From CAWGET01 sp963821715 (lineage in GTDB: Bacteria; Bacteroidota; Ignavibacteria; Ignavibacteriales; Melioribacteraceae), in the NCBI GenBank assembly GCA_963821715.1, contig CAWGET010000004.1:124001-188000 (forward strand): a stretch of DNA of 64,000 nucleotides. Direction: 5' to 3'. The notes under the pieces are model-generated. The model saw only the letters and a list, made by a program, of their open reading frames with translations. It searched no databases and was not told the DNA's origin. A program made the translations under genes and the position numbers. Below, piece after piece: positions 26,080-36,351 of the stretch (its first letter is position 1; each line of letters begins with the position of its first letter).

Positions 26080-27228
26080 CTAAAATAAATTGTACTGCAG
26101 CCCGACCGTCATCTTCATATCCGTACGCTCGCTTTGTCCGTCATAAAACAGAATTCCGTCAATCGATAGATTAATTCTATTTTCGAGATAGAAAATAAAT
26201 GAAGATGATAGATTGTTAATCGTGTAATAATCAGAACCAGTTTCTTTAACGTAATCGAGTCTGTATCCGCTTACGAAATTAATTCTGTTGCTGAATTCAT
26301 AAATAAAATCTATTCCGACTCTGGAAAAAACTTCCTTAAAAAACGAACTATCCATCGGCGTGTTCACATCGGCAAAAGCGTTTATCTGGGTCCGCCAGGT
26401 AATGGGATATGAATACCTTCCTCCCAAAGAAAGTGCCGGCTCGTCCGGCGGGGAATTATCCGCATTCGAAATATTAAATAAAATACCGAGTGTTACATCC
26501 CATCCGTAATATCTGTCGTTTACAATTTCATTTATTTCGTTCAGAACCTGTTGGGTTCTTAAAATTCCGATCGCCCCGATCGTTTCGCCTGTGAGCATAT
26601 CCGATTTCTGAAATTCTTTTTCTATATCTTCGTACCAATTAACCTCGTAAGTATCGCCGTAAATATTTCTGTATTCTTCTTCTCGCTCAATTATATGTGC
26701 AATATTAATCATCAAATCTTTACGTATATGTCCGGCAATAATATTATCACGGAGAAGATGTTCTTCAATACGTACAGCTTTTGCCAGAGCCGTTGCGTTA
26801 ATGTACCTTCCGTAACCGGCTCCTACGCGCAATCGGGATCTTATTTGCTTAAAAGATTTACGGTGCGAAATATCGAGCTCACCGAATCCGAACCAGTTTT
26901 TATCTTCCCAAACATATTTTCTGATGCTTGGACGAATTGAAACTGCATGATTATACTGGTCGAAATTTTTTCCGCCCGATGCGTCAATATCGACAAACCA
27001 AGCATAAGGAAGTGATGAGTAAAATGATCTATAGAAAAGTGTTGCGCTGGCGTTATTTGCCTGCACAGTTGTAGTAGTGTCGGTTGAAGTCTGAGCCCAA
27101 TTATACGCTCCGTTTAAGCGAAGAGTTTTCGCACGGCTGACCGGTACGTCGTAATCCGTTACTTTAACTCTTTGGGAATATATACTTGAAGTGATAAGGA
27201 TAAGTGAAAAAAATAATAATTTTCTCAT
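26080..27228 (-). CDS. Putative outer-membrane beta-barrel protein
   Basis: A 382-residue protein with a signal peptide (MRKLLFFSLILITSSIYSQ) and alternating hydrophobic/polar strands rich in Tyr and Trp (ATLFYRSFYSSLPYAWFVDIDASGG, RLRVGAGYGRYINATA). It ends in MKMTVGLQYNLF, a terminal-Phe beta signal. A helical insert (about 150-225, IREEEYRN-like charged segment) interrupts the strands. It was not matched to a named family. It is the last gene of the minus-strand polysaccharide stretch and converges on pncB. Confidence 0.7.
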   Translation of the reverse strand: MRKLLFFSLILITSSIYSQRVKVTDYDVPVSRAKTLRLNGAYNWAQTSTDTTTTVQANNASATLFYRSFYSSLPYAWFVDIDASGGKNFDQYNHAVSIRPSIRKYVWEDKNWFGFGELDISHRKSFKQIRSRLRVGAGYGRYINATALAKAVRIEEHLLRDNIIAGHIRKDLMINIAHIIEREEEYRNIYGDTYEVNWYEDIEKEFQKSDMLTGETIGAIGILRTQQVLNEINEIVNDRYYGWDVTLGILFNISNADNSPPDEPALSLGGRYSYPITWRTQINAFADVNTPMDSSFFKEVFSRVGIDFIYEFSNRINFVSGYRLDYVKETGSDYYTINNLSSSFIFYLENRINLSIDGILFYDGQSERTDMKMTVGLQYNLF

Positions 27229-27381
27229 TCTTATTATTCTCTTTAGTTATGGAATAAAAGTACCGAATAAAAAACTTAAAACAAAGAGATGTAATTTTAA
27301 GAACGGAGTTTTAAAGTACAACCGGCTTTTCCCCTTCTCGTGTAAAATTCCGTGTACGGGTTTCATTTCAGAAAAAAAATA

Positions 27382-28398
27382 TCAAGAACCCCGAATTACT
27401 TCATCCTTAACTTTTTCTTCATGGCTTTTATCTTTAAATTCTTGTTCCGTACTTTTTTTCTGAATAACTTCTTCGACGATATAATCCTGAATATGTTCTG
27501 CGTGTGTGAAAATTATTAGTTCGCCTACAAGTCCGATAGCGAATGATAAAATTCCAAATACAACTAGAAGAATAGCTACGAGGAGCATCGGCCTATCGGC
27601 GAGCGCTATTCCAAAAAATATTCTTTCGATAAAAAGATAAATTGAAAGAAGAAATCCGATACCGAAAATTATTAGTCCGGACCCGCCAAAAAATCTTATT
27701 GGTTTTTTTGTAAATCTTATTAAGAAGAACATTGAAATTATTTCCAGAGTCCTTCTAATATAACTTCCGAACGGATAAAGAACCTGGCGTGAATCCGGTT
27801 TCTTTTGTTTCACTTTTACTTCTTTTACTCTAAAACCTATTCGCCAAGCCCACAAAGGTAAAAACCGGTCCTGATCCCCGTACAAATAAATCTTTTCCAG
27901 CACTTCCCTTTTAAACACTCGTACTTGCGACTTCATGTCGTTAAATTTAGTGCCTACAAATGCCTTGATCATTCCGTTAAAAACGCTTGACTGAATTTTG
28001 TTCAGGAAACTATCCACGCGCGGATACCGCCAAGTAACAACCATATCGGCGTCGTGCATTTCATCAATTAATCTTGGTATTTCGTTTTCATCAACCTGCT
28101 GATAAGAGGGAAGCGTAATTATCAATCTGCCGGAGGAATTTTCGAACCCGACTTCGAGCGAAGTTGCATCGCCGAACCATCTGCCCAATTTAATTATTTT
28201 AATCTTTTCATCTTCAGAACTGATTTTTCTTAACTGATCAAGTATCTCCGGAAGATTGCCGTCCACAACATAGACCATTTCGTAAGATTTTCCTGTTTCC
28301 TCTAAACTGTTTTTATAAGCATAATGTATTTTCTCAACATCGTCGCATTGATAACGTTCATAAAAAACTATTATTGCAGAAACATCTATTTGCTTCAT
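27382..28398 (-). CDS. Divergent family 2 glycosyltransferase lacking the DxD motif, with two C-terminal membrane helices
   Basis: 338 residues with GT2 overall layout: VSAIIVFYERYQCDDVE at the N-terminus, then IIKLGRWFGDATSLEVGFE, QVRVFKREVLEKIYLYGDQDRFLPL and two membrane helices (about 228-305). The nucleotide-sugar DxD, MDGDLQND in its neighbour, is replaced by LIITLPSYQQVDE, and VDDGSSD is reduced to VVDGNLP. It may bind a different donor, need no metal, or be a non-catalytic partner of the adjacent canonical GT2 (28402-29346), whose stop is 3 bp upstream of its start. The charged C-tail (KKSTEQEFKDKSHEEK) is unusual. Confidence 0.8.
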   Translation of the reverse strand: MKQIDVSAIIVFYERYQCDDVEKIHYAYKNSLEETGKSYEMVYVVDGNLPEILDQLRKISSEDEKIKIIKLGRWFGDATSLEVGFENSSGRLIITLPSYQQVDENEIPRLIDEMHDADMVVTWRYPRVDSFLNKIQSSVFNGMIKAFVGTKFNDMKSQVRVFKREVLEKIYLYGDQDRFLPLWAWRIGFRVKEVKVKQKKPDSRQVLYPFGSYIRRTLEIISMFFLIRFTKKPIRFFGGSGLIIFGIGFLLSIYLFIERIFFGIALADRPMLLVAILLVVFGILSFAIGLVGELIIFTHAEHIQDYIVEEVIQKKSTEQEFKDKSHEEKVKDEVIRGS

Positions 28399-28401
28399 TT
28401 T

Positions 28402-29346
28402 TCAGGCTCCGGTTTTTGCTTCTTTATATTTGAAGAAGTACATTTTTTCTATTTGAATTTTTCCGCTTTTATAAATCAGATGACAAATTATCCCAAGGAA
28501 AATAAAAAAGAGACTAAGTGCGAAGAACAGAAAACTTACTCCCGTCAAAATAACAATCTGTTGTTCGGGCACAGTCACCGATCGGATTATGGTTAGAATA
28601 AAAGATAAGAAACTGATTATTCCAAACCCGACTGCAAAATATCCAAACCCGAATAGGGGATGATAAAATGACGAGAAGATTGTTTTAAGCGCCACAAGAT
28701 CCAGCAGAACTTTATAGATTCTGGAAAGCCCGTACTTTGAAGAGCCGAATTTTCTAGGATGATGTTTCACTTTTACCTGCGCAAACCTTGCACCGGCTAA
28801 AGCTGTCGTTACCGGAAGCAATCTGTGCATCTCCGAATACATCGGAAAATCGTGTATAATTTCTGCGCGGTAAGCTCTTATTGCACAGCCGTTATCTTTT
28901 ACGGGAACACCGGTAACTTTACTTATAAGCCAGTTTGCCATTTTTGACGGAATTTTTCTTGATATTATTTTATCTTTCCGGTTATACCGCCAACCGAGTA
29001 CAATGTCGAATCCTTCATCGAGTTTAGCAAGCATATTCGGGATATCATCCGGATCATTTTGAAGATCGCCGTCCATCGTAACTAATTTTTCCCCGGTTGC
29101 GTTTTTGAATCCCGCATAAAGTCCTATGGTCTGGCCATAATTTCTTTTCAGCTTTACGATTTTCAATCTTTCATCTTCCGAAGATATTTTTTCTAACTCT
29201 TTATACGTATTGTCAGAACTTCCATCATCGACAAAAATAATTTCATAAGATAAAACAGTTTTGCTCATCGCCGCAACTATAGCGGAATATAGCGGACGCA
29301 CCGATTCTTCTTCGTTGTATATTGGGACTATGATTGAGAGATCCAT
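28402..29346 (-). CDS. Family 2 glycosyltransferase (polyprenyl-phosphate sugar synthase type)
   Basis: 314 residues: LSIIVPIYNEEESVRPL, IIFVDDGSSDNTYKE, LKRNYGQTIGLYAGFKNA and MDGDLQNDPDDIPN give a complete GT2 active site. NGCAIRAYRAEII and VKHHPRKFGSSKYGLSRI are the DPM1-like acceptor region, and two hydrophobic helices are at about 235-300. Such proteins transfer glucose or mannose to undecaprenyl phosphate on the cytoplasmic side. Co-oriented with the divergent GT2 downstream and a GT39-like enzyme upstream that could use the lipid-linked sugar. Confidence 0.88.
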   Translation of the reverse strand: MDLSIIVPIYNEEESVRPLYSAIVAAMSKTVLSYEIIFVDDGSSDNTYKELEKISSEDERLKIVKLKRNYGQTIGLYAGFKNATGEKLVTMDGDLQNDPDDIPNMLAKLDEGFDIVLGWRYNRKDKIISRKIPSKMANWLISKVTGVPVKDNGCAIRAYRAEIIHDFPMYSEMHRLLPVTTALAGARFAQVKVKHHPRKFGSSKYGLSRIYKVLLDLVALKTIFSSFYHPLFGFGYFAVGFGIISFLSFILTIIRSVTVPEQQIVILTGVSFLFFALSLFFIFLGIICHLIYKSGKIQIEKMYFFKYKEAKTGA

Positions 29347-29477
29347 CTAATAATTTCTATTTGTTTTAATATATATAATCGGATTTTTTATCGAAAACTA
29401 AAATACAAAATGATTTTTACTTTTTCTGTGATTAATTGCATAGATGTGATTTGAATCTTATTATTTAGAGAAAAGAT

Positions 29478-31211
29478 TTAATTCTTCACTTTGAACACTA
29501 TATAATCTACTGGATAATTACTACTTTTGTAAACCGGCTCCCAGTTTTCAACATCCTTAATTACCCTAACACCCTGTTCCTTATCCAGCTTAAAATGATC
29601 TTCTGTTAAAGTTGTATGATCGTGTCCTTTTAATCCAGGTATTAAATTATTTTTCCCAATAATTACATATTTTATTTTATGACGTTTTATAAATTCCTGA
29701 AACTCACTTAGATCGTTATGAGCAATATCCGTAGGTAAAACCCAGATTCCTTTTTCCAACTGCCAGTTTACATTTGGACCTAAAATATATTTATCTCCTT
29801 TTTCTAAATTAGATCTGAACCAATTTACAATTTCAGCTCTGTTTTCCGGATAATCGACCGATTTGAAAGGATTCGGTCTCGGTTTTTTTGTGGCTAAAAC
29901 ATAACCTACATTCAAAAGCAGGAGAAGTAATATTAATTGCGGCAAATATTTGAACAAACTCTTTTCACTCTTAGTTGCAAATTTATCATTTAAATTTTCG
30001 AGAACAGTTAATAAGCCGAACGAAATATAGACCCAGGTAAATGGAATTACAGGTAAATAAAATCTTTCATATGATGGTACAAACGATAAAGTAACAATAA
30101 AAATTATTACTGTGGAAAGAAAATATATTATTCCCCCGAGTGTTTCACCTCTGAAAATGCCGATTACAAGAAGAGCAAGCAGGAGAACTGTAAAAAGGAA
30201 ATTCATCCAGGAACTTAAAAAGCTTTGAGTAACATTCAGATTTAGGGTTGCTAAAAAGAATTTTGTTTCCTGCAATATATTGCCGAATAAACTGGAATCT
30301 TTTATAATGTCCAAATAGGATGATTCTTCTGCACTAACAACATCTTCACTTTTTACTTTTTCAAATTTCCAAAGAGCCGAGCCAATTTCCGGTCCAAATT
30401 CCAAATAACGTGTTTTAAAAAGTTCTTCAGTCCCTACTTGTGCAATATATTTATTTACGTTGAAAAACGGATCATTATAAACCACCATGTTTCTAACTAA
30501 CAATGGTGAAGAAACTACAACAAAAGCTAAAAAGAAATACCAGAAATACTTATTTTTTAGAATAGAGAATTTATAAACAACGAAGCCGGCAAGGACAAAA
30601 CCGGGAATAAAGAAGAGTCCCGGAGCTTTGGAAAGATAAGCGAGTCCGGCAAAAATTCCTCCGTATATCCATAATTTGTTATTCTTAAACCCGGCAATTA
30701 CAAAGTATGTACAAATAGTGCTCACTAGAACGAGAAGCATCTCAACTCCAACAATTCCCATCCATTTTACAAAAACATAATTCATACTCATCGCAAAAAG
30801 AGTAATAAGCGCGGTTATAACTCCAAACATTTTTCTGGTAATTATGTACAAAACTATGAGAGTAATAAACCCGATAAAAGCAGTTATCAATTTAGCAGTG
30901 ATGAGAAAGGAAATTTCGTGACTTGCAAAAGGAGTAAGGACTAAAATAAATAAAGGATGCTGGTTTGCCTGTTTATATTCTCCTGTTATACATAATTTCA
31001 GAAAATTTAATAAGCCGCCGTGATTATCTATAAATGTAGCTTCACTTAAATAAGCAGTCGTATCGTAGTAAGCCGGATGCGTAGATTGACCAAGGCTGTA
31101 AACAGCAAGAAATATAAAACTAATTAATAAAAGAAACAGCGCGGCAGCAGTAACTTTCGTATTACCAATTTCATATTTTTTGCCGATATACTTTCTTACT
31201 TTTTTTATCAT
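29478..31211 (-). CDS. GT39/ArnT-like polytopic glycosyltransferase (GT-C fold)
   Basis: A 577-residue integral-membrane protein with about eleven helices and a C-terminal soluble domain from about 470. The first periplasmic loop carries HPAYYDTTAYLSEA and YKQANQHPLFILVLTPFA, in the position of the acidic catalytic loop of PMT/ArnT-type enzymes that use polyprenyl-phosphate sugars. GVEMLLVLVSTICTYFV and YLSKAPGLFFIP fit the same family. It would act after the adjacent GT2 supplies a lipid-linked donor. A decayed paralogue of its N-terminal half lies at 32818-32997. Confidence 0.82.
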   Translation of the reverse strand: MIKKVRKYIGKKYEIGNTKVTAAALFLLLISFIFLAVYSLGQSTHPAYYDTTAYLSEATFIDNHGGLLNFLKLCITGEYKQANQHPLFILVLTPFASHEISFLITAKLITAFIGFITLIVLYIITRKMFGVITALITLFAMSMNYVFVKWMGIVGVEMLLVLVSTICTYFVIAGFKNNKLWIYGGIFAGLAYLSKAPGLFFIPGFVLAGFVVYKFSILKNKYFWYFFLAFVVVSSPLLVRNMVVYNDPFFNVNKYIAQVGTEELFKTRYLEFGPEIGSALWKFEKVKSEDVVSAEESSYLDIIKDSSLFGNILQETKFFLATLNLNVTQSFLSSWMNFLFTVLLLALLVIGIFRGETLGGIIYFLSTVIIFIVTLSFVPSYERFYLPVIPFTWVYISFGLLTVLENLNDKFATKSEKSLFKYLPQLILLLLLLNVGYVLATKKPRPNPFKSVDYPENRAEIVNWFRSNLEKGDKYILGPNVNWQLEKGIWVLPTDIAHNDLSEFQEFIKRHKIKYVIIGKNNLIPGLKGHDHTTLTEDHFKLDKEQGVRVIKDVENWEPVYKSSNYPVDYIVFKVKN

Positions 31212-31222
31212 ATTGAAATTAT

Positions 31223-32365
31223 CTAATCGTTAAGCGTTGATTGTTGAGGTTTCCAGGGACCCGACGGTTTTTCCGGGAATACTATATAGCGTCTTCCTAG
31301 AAAATTAAGTATAAAACCAAGTCCTGTCGCTGCTATTTTTGAAATTTCAGCTGAGGTCCCAATTGATAACAAAAACTTAGTCATATAAAGATCGAAAACA
31401 GCAACCGCGGCAACAACTAAAATATATACAATAATTTCACCCGCTGTATTGTATTTAGCTCTATGTTTGAAAAGCAAAGTTATACTTAGAAAGTAATTAA
31501 CTACAGCGGCAATTACAAAAGCTACAGGTGCAGCAATGTTTACAGTTACACCGGATGAGAAGAGAAGCATAAAAATTATAAAATTGACTAATGCAGCTGT
31601 TCCACCAATAAAAAGGTAAAAGAAAAATTGTATTGGCACAGGTGCCTTGGAGGCATTGTATTTGAAAATACAATATAGAGCTCTTAAACCGTCTCTTGCG
31701 CCAATTTTTTTGCCTTCCTCATAAGTTCTGCCGTAGTATGAAATTCCCATTTCAAATATTCTGAGTCTTTTATGAGCTACTTTGGCTACAATTTCCGGTT
31801 CAAAACCGAAACGGTCTTCTTCAATTTCTATGTTTTGAATTACGTCCCGCTTAAATACTTTATAACAAGTTTCCATATCTGTCAAGTTTAGATCAGTAAA
31901 CATGTTTGAAAGAAGTGTAAGAAATCTATTGCCTAACGAATGCCAAAAATATAAAACCCTATGTGCACCGGGTGATAAAAATCTTGATCCAAACACAACA
32001 TCTGCATCATCATTGATTAAAGGTTCTAATAGTTTTTTTAACTCTTCCGGATTATATTCAAGATCGGCATCCTGTATGGCAACATAATCTCCGGTTGCTT
32101 TTGAGAAACCAGTTCTCAACGCAGCCCCTTTCCCTTGATTATTATCGTGCCTGAATGCATTGATCTCCTGATACTTATCCGCGAGTTCCTGAGCGATTTT
32201 GTAGCTGTTGTCTTTGGATTGGTCATCAACAATAATTATTTCCAAATTTAGATTTTCGTCTTGGATATCCCTAACTCTTTGAACTATTTTTTCAAGAGTT
32301 TGTTCTTCATTATAGCAAGGTATAATTATACTTAAGGTTACAGGTATAGTGCGGTTCTTCTTCAT
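31223..32365 (-). CDS. Fusion of GT2 glycosyltransferase and GtrA-like flippase domain
   Basis: 380 residues. The N-terminal GT2 (about 8-240) has LSIIIPCYNEEQTLEK, IIVDDQSKDNS, QGKGAALRTGFSKA and IQDADLEYNPEEL. The C-terminal part (about 245-365) is a four-helix GtrA domain (QFFFYLFIGGTAALVNFIIF, then FILNFLGRRYIVF). Fused proteins of this kind make and translocate polyprenyl-phosphate hexose. It sits 11 bp upstream of the GT39-like gene, so synthesis, flipping and use of one lipid-linked sugar may be encoded side by side. Confidence 0.9.
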   Translation of the reverse strand: MKKNRTIPVTLSIIIPCYNEEQTLEKIVQRVRDIQDENLNLEIIIVDDQSKDNSYKIAQELADKYQEINAFRHDNNQGKGAALRTGFSKATGDYVAIQDADLEYNPEELKKLLEPLINDDADVVFGSRFLSPGAHRVLYFWHSLGNRFLTLLSNMFTDLNLTDMETCYKVFKRDVIQNIEIEEDRFGFEPEIVAKVAHKRLRIFEMGISYYGRTYEEGKKIGARDGLRALYCIFKYNASKAPVPIQFFFYLFIGGTAALVNFIIFMLLFSSGVTVNIAAPVAFVIAAVVNYFLSITLLFKHRAKYNTAGEIIVYILVVAAVAVFDLYMTKFLLSIGTSAEISKIAATGLGFILNFLGRRYIVFPEKPSGPWKPQQSTLND

Positions 32366-32817
32366 AGTGCCTTAAATTATTTGGATAAACCTGTTAAAAA
32401 GATGCTGTTAATTAGATTAAAACGACAAAGAATTTTAAGTGTAACAAGAATATCTTAAAAATAATATTTAATATCATTAAAAAAAGATATTGAGTGTAAT
32501 ATTATTATAAAATTTAGAATATAAAATAACTTTAGAATTGAATAAGAAATTAATCCTTAATAGCTCCAACAAAGAAATTAGTCTTGATTCGAATTTTCCC
32601 ATATAAGCTTCAATTTTTTATTTACTTAATTCAACTTCACCGATTAATTTAACAGTTTGATGTAGTTTCCTGATTATTAGAACTTCTTTTTGTATACTCT
32701 CTTTTGATAATACATATTAATAAAAAAGCCTATTAATCCAATCCAGAAAAATAAATATCATGGAAAGAAGTCTTAAACAAATTGCAAAAGAAATGGCGAA
32801 CGAGAGAGTTACCATTG
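32366..32817. other. AT-rich non-coding stretch
   Basis: No intact gene in the first 450 bases upstream of the GT2-GtrA gene. On the minus strand near 32680-32750 a short frame reading WIGLIGFFINMYYQKR and then two stops looks like the tail of another decayed membrane protein, but it is too short to name. Confidence 0.4.
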
Positions 32818-32997
32818 TCAAAATTCAAATAAAACGGCGCTTATCAATTTTGCATAAAGTAAAAATGATATATCTGTTGAAGCAAATGGTGTAATTATTA
32901 AAACATATAAGGGATGCTGATAAAATCGTTTATCCGATTCTTCTTTAATAAACTATTTAATAAGTATATTTTCAAAAAGACTATTGTGATGTTTCTC
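32818..32997 (-). pseudogene. Remnant of a GT39-like glycosyltransferase gene
   Basis: Sixty codons with stops at both the middle and the end read HHNSLFENILIK, stop, FIKEESDKRFYQHPLYVLII, then TPFASTDISFLLYAKLISAV. This lines up without gaps to NHGGLLNFLKLCITGEYKQANQHPLFILVLTPFASHEISFLITAKLITA of the intact gene at 29478-31211, split here by a few substitutions only. It represents roughly residues 60-115 of that family; flanking parts are unrecognisable. Probably an old duplication or replaced allele. Confidence 0.75.
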
Positions 32998-33071
32998 TGC
33001 ACTCTGAGAGCCAATGTTGTGAATAATTCGGCTAAAGGGAATTTATTTTTACGATAGTATAATAAAATATC

Positions 33072-34199
33072 CTACTTTACCAGAATCATCTTCTTTGTTT
33101 GTGTGAAAGAGGGTGTTTCCAATTTATAGATATAAATTCCTGATGAAAGTTCATCACCGTAATTCCGGGCATCAAAGTTCATTTTGTAAAAACCCTTTTC
33201 CAGAAAACCATCAACCAGAGTTGCAACTTTTTGCCCGATAATATTGAAGACGAATAGTTTTACAATTTCATCTTTCGGGATGGCAAACTTGATAACCGTT
33301 TCAGGGTTGAATGGATTTGGATAATTCTGCTCTAAATTATAAGACGAAAGCTCTAGTTCGACGAGGATTTCATCGGAATATTCATATGTTAGGTCTTGAT
33401 TAATTTGTTTTAATCTGTAATAAAATTTATTACTTCCGTTAACATTGTTGTCTTCAAAACTGTATTTTTTAGGAGAGTTGCTGTTTCCGTGACCTTCTAT
33501 AAATCCAAGACTTTCCCAATCCTTTTCTTCAGCATCGAGAGTACGTTCAATTTCAAAACCTTTGTTCTGAACTTCCGTAGCTGTTTCCCAGAACAACTTC
33601 ACTTTCGTATCAGTAACCATTGAATAGAATGAAGTTAAGTTCCACTGGGAGAGGAACATTGTTGTAGAAGATTGATAATAATGGATTTGCACTATCAGTT
33701 ACAGATTCCATCACTTCCATACTGTTACGAAATAGTTACCAATGCTCAGTTGCAGGAAATCCATTTTCCGCTAATTCGATCTAAATGCCCGAACCAATTC
33801 CTGTTTAGGAAACTTCAGTTCTGAACAGCTCATAAATGTTAATCTTGCTGTCCACATTAATAGGATAGGCATGGACTCGTAAATGCACCAATACAGTGTA
33901 GGTATATATGCTCATCTGTCTGATTTACTTGATCACTATAAGACAACGTTGATTTGAAGAAGTGAGACCGGATTTTGATTTTCAATGTGATGCCATAAGA
34001 AGTTCAACCACTTGAAAGCTACTGATTAGTTCCACCTGAAGCATTTCCAGAAAGGGCTTGATCCGGTTTAGCGCTAATCATTAAAATACCCGCAGAGTGA
34101 TCAATCCCGGCTTGCTACTTTCTAGAAAATCTAGTATTTCCATATATGGCAAATAAGGAAGATAAATTTATAACGAAAAACTAAAAAAACTTTTTTCAT
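33072..34199 (-). pseudogene. Decayed secreted protein with T9SS sorting domain
   Basis: The 3' part (33072-33692) encodes KVKLFWETATEVQNKGFEIER, a typical pre-sorting domain, then LEQNYPNPFNPETVIKFAIP and the final KMILVK. Upstream the conserved VPLPVELTSF motif is broken by a one-base shift at about 33636: VPLPVEL is in one frame, TSFYSMVTDTK in the next. The other frame continues back as SANPLLSIFYNN. Further 5' only scraps survive (DHSAGILMISAKPDQALSGNASGG) with several stops. ATG 34199 behind AAAGGAAAAAG starts a signal-peptide-like MKKVFLVF that also shifts frame. The 5' two thirds are heavily damaged; no function can be named. Confidence 0.75.
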
Positions 34200-34212
34200 A
34201 ACTTTTTCCTTT

Positions 34213-36351
34213 TTAAGGTACTTGAGTTGAAACTGTAGCATTTACACTTCCGTGCCAATTGAGTTATAGATTTTCCCTCGATCAATTGAATGAACTTCGT
34301 GTAATCTACACCATTATATTTTACTGAATCCTGTTAAATTAACATCCTCCAAATGATATCCATCGACGGAAATATTCACACTAGCCCCCCAATTCTAATA
34401 TATATAAACCCCTATCATTATCAGCACCATTATATTTAATACCACCATCTGCATTTGCATCACCGGCAAACATTCCAAATTTACTTCCGCCGAAATCCTT
34501 CATAGGATTTGTTCCATACGCTTTGCTTTGAGCTGTTGTAAAATCATATAAAGTTGAAGAAGATGATAAGGATACTGGGGAAGAACTCATTACAGCAAGA
34601 TGATTTCTATGTTTAATTACAATATAGTAATTATCCGCTGCAAGTCCAGAAAAATTTACATCAAGCGTTCCGTCTGTATCGAACAATCTGCCGTCGTTTC
34701 TCACAAAAGCTGCTCTTATTCCAAGAACTGATGAAGGAGTACTTTGATCTCTTACTTCAACTAAAACCCAGTCTACAATATTATTTGCTGCGAAATCAAA
34801 ACTGCCGGGAACGCTTTCCCCGCCAGAATGATTCCAGGGAGCGCTCGAATAAGGATTGGCGTTAGGAATATAATCTGCCGTTGCAAGAGATGTATTCATA
34901 TCGGTTCCGTTAAACGGACCTTCAAGAAAAACTTTTGCGGAAACTACCATTCCGCTTGGGGCTGTCGTAAAACTTCTTTCAGTCCAATAACTTTTTCCAT
35001 CAAAATTAGTAGCCTGAATTCTCCAAAAATATTCGGTATCGTTAGCAAGACTGCTCATTGTTTTTGAATTCGAGGCTAAGCCGGAAAAGTCATATATTGG
35101 CGAAGAAAAATCTGAATCATCATCAACCTGTAAATGATAACTTGGGGTTGAAATAGCAGCGCCGTCGGGTGCATTCCAGCTTAATTCAACATTTACAGAT
35201 TGATTTGTAGCATTATCTTCTGGTAATGCAAGTGAAGGAGTAAAGTATTTTTGGATTTCATCGAACCATTTGGCGCCAATCTTATCATAACCCCCATCAT
35301 TCGGATGAACACCATCCTGAAAATCTCCAAAATAGTTTAATCCTGCTCCGTCCTGCATATCCACTAAATACAAATTACCGGGTTTGCCGTTTACCATTGG
35401 AGTAAGGGCATTATTAAAATCCATTACTGCGGTTTCTTCATTAATATTATCTTCATAGCTGTTAGGTGGGTCATAAGAATCAGCAGGATCTTGATCGATA
35501 GAATCAGCCTTAACTATTTTGGCAACGAATACAGGATATACACTATTATAAGCAAATAATTGATCAAGTATGTCCTCCACTTCGTTAACTGTTTATTGAT
35601 AACCTGCATATAAGATTGTGAAGTTCCCTGCCACTGTGTCTCAAGATAAAATGAGTTAACATCATTCGTACCAATATGTAACAATAATAATTTCAGGTTC
35701 ATAAGTAGATAATAGATTCTGATTAGAAATGATATAATCTAAATCAAAAGTATTATTCCCAGCCCAGTGTCCGGCGTGTCTCCCTCCGTACCCGGCATGA
35801 TCTATATCAGAGATATTTCCATTTTGGAGTGGACCTACAAAATCAAAAGAATAGCCTGAATCACTAAGGCTATTATAAAGTTTTTCTCTATATCCATTAA
35901 ATTGACTACTTTCGTCCCCTGCTGTAATACTATTCCCTAAAGGCATAATTCTTAAAGTAACATCTTCCGATCCTTCGGGTTTAATATCTAATAATAGGGA
36001 ATCTGTTGCGCTATCGTAAACCTTAAGATTTTCACTGTAATTGTATATTCTGCTTTTTCTCTCACTGCTAATTTTTAAGTGGATTATCCCGCTGTTAATA
36101 TTGGGGACTCTCCAAGAATACTCCTGGCTGGCGGCTGATAGATTTTCAGCTATAAGAATCCAAGTTTTTCCGAAATCTGTAGAATATTCAAGAATTACTT
36201 CTTCTACATTCCAACTATCCCATTTAATCTCAATTTCCTTGCCAATTACTAAAGGATCAGAATGTGTCGGTGAAACAAAACTAATCACCCCTTGCCCAAA
36301 TGCCGTCCCGGTAAAAACCAAAAACGATATATATAAAATTATCCTTTTCAC
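34213..36351 (-). pseudogene. Secreted SGNH-hydrolase-type esterase with FnIII and dockerin-like tail, multiply frameshifted
   Basis: Reassembled from pieces. 36351-35662: signal peptide, a beta domain (VISFVSPTHSDPLVIGKEIEIK) and SGNH block I LGNSITAGDES, breaking frame at about 35685. 35702-35590: LHIGTNDVNSFYLETQWQG with block III GTND, breaking again at about 35591. 35580-34381: VEDILDQLF, block V DFQDGVHPNDGGYDK, a FnIII module and a long beta domain ending GMFAGDANADGGIKYNGADNDRG. After the stop at 34381, frames shift twice more through VNISVDGYHLEDVNL to a typical VNATVSTQVP end at 34213. All catalytic blocks survive but lie in three frames. Probable role was surface carbohydrate de-acylation or a related esterase. 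Confidence 0.8.
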
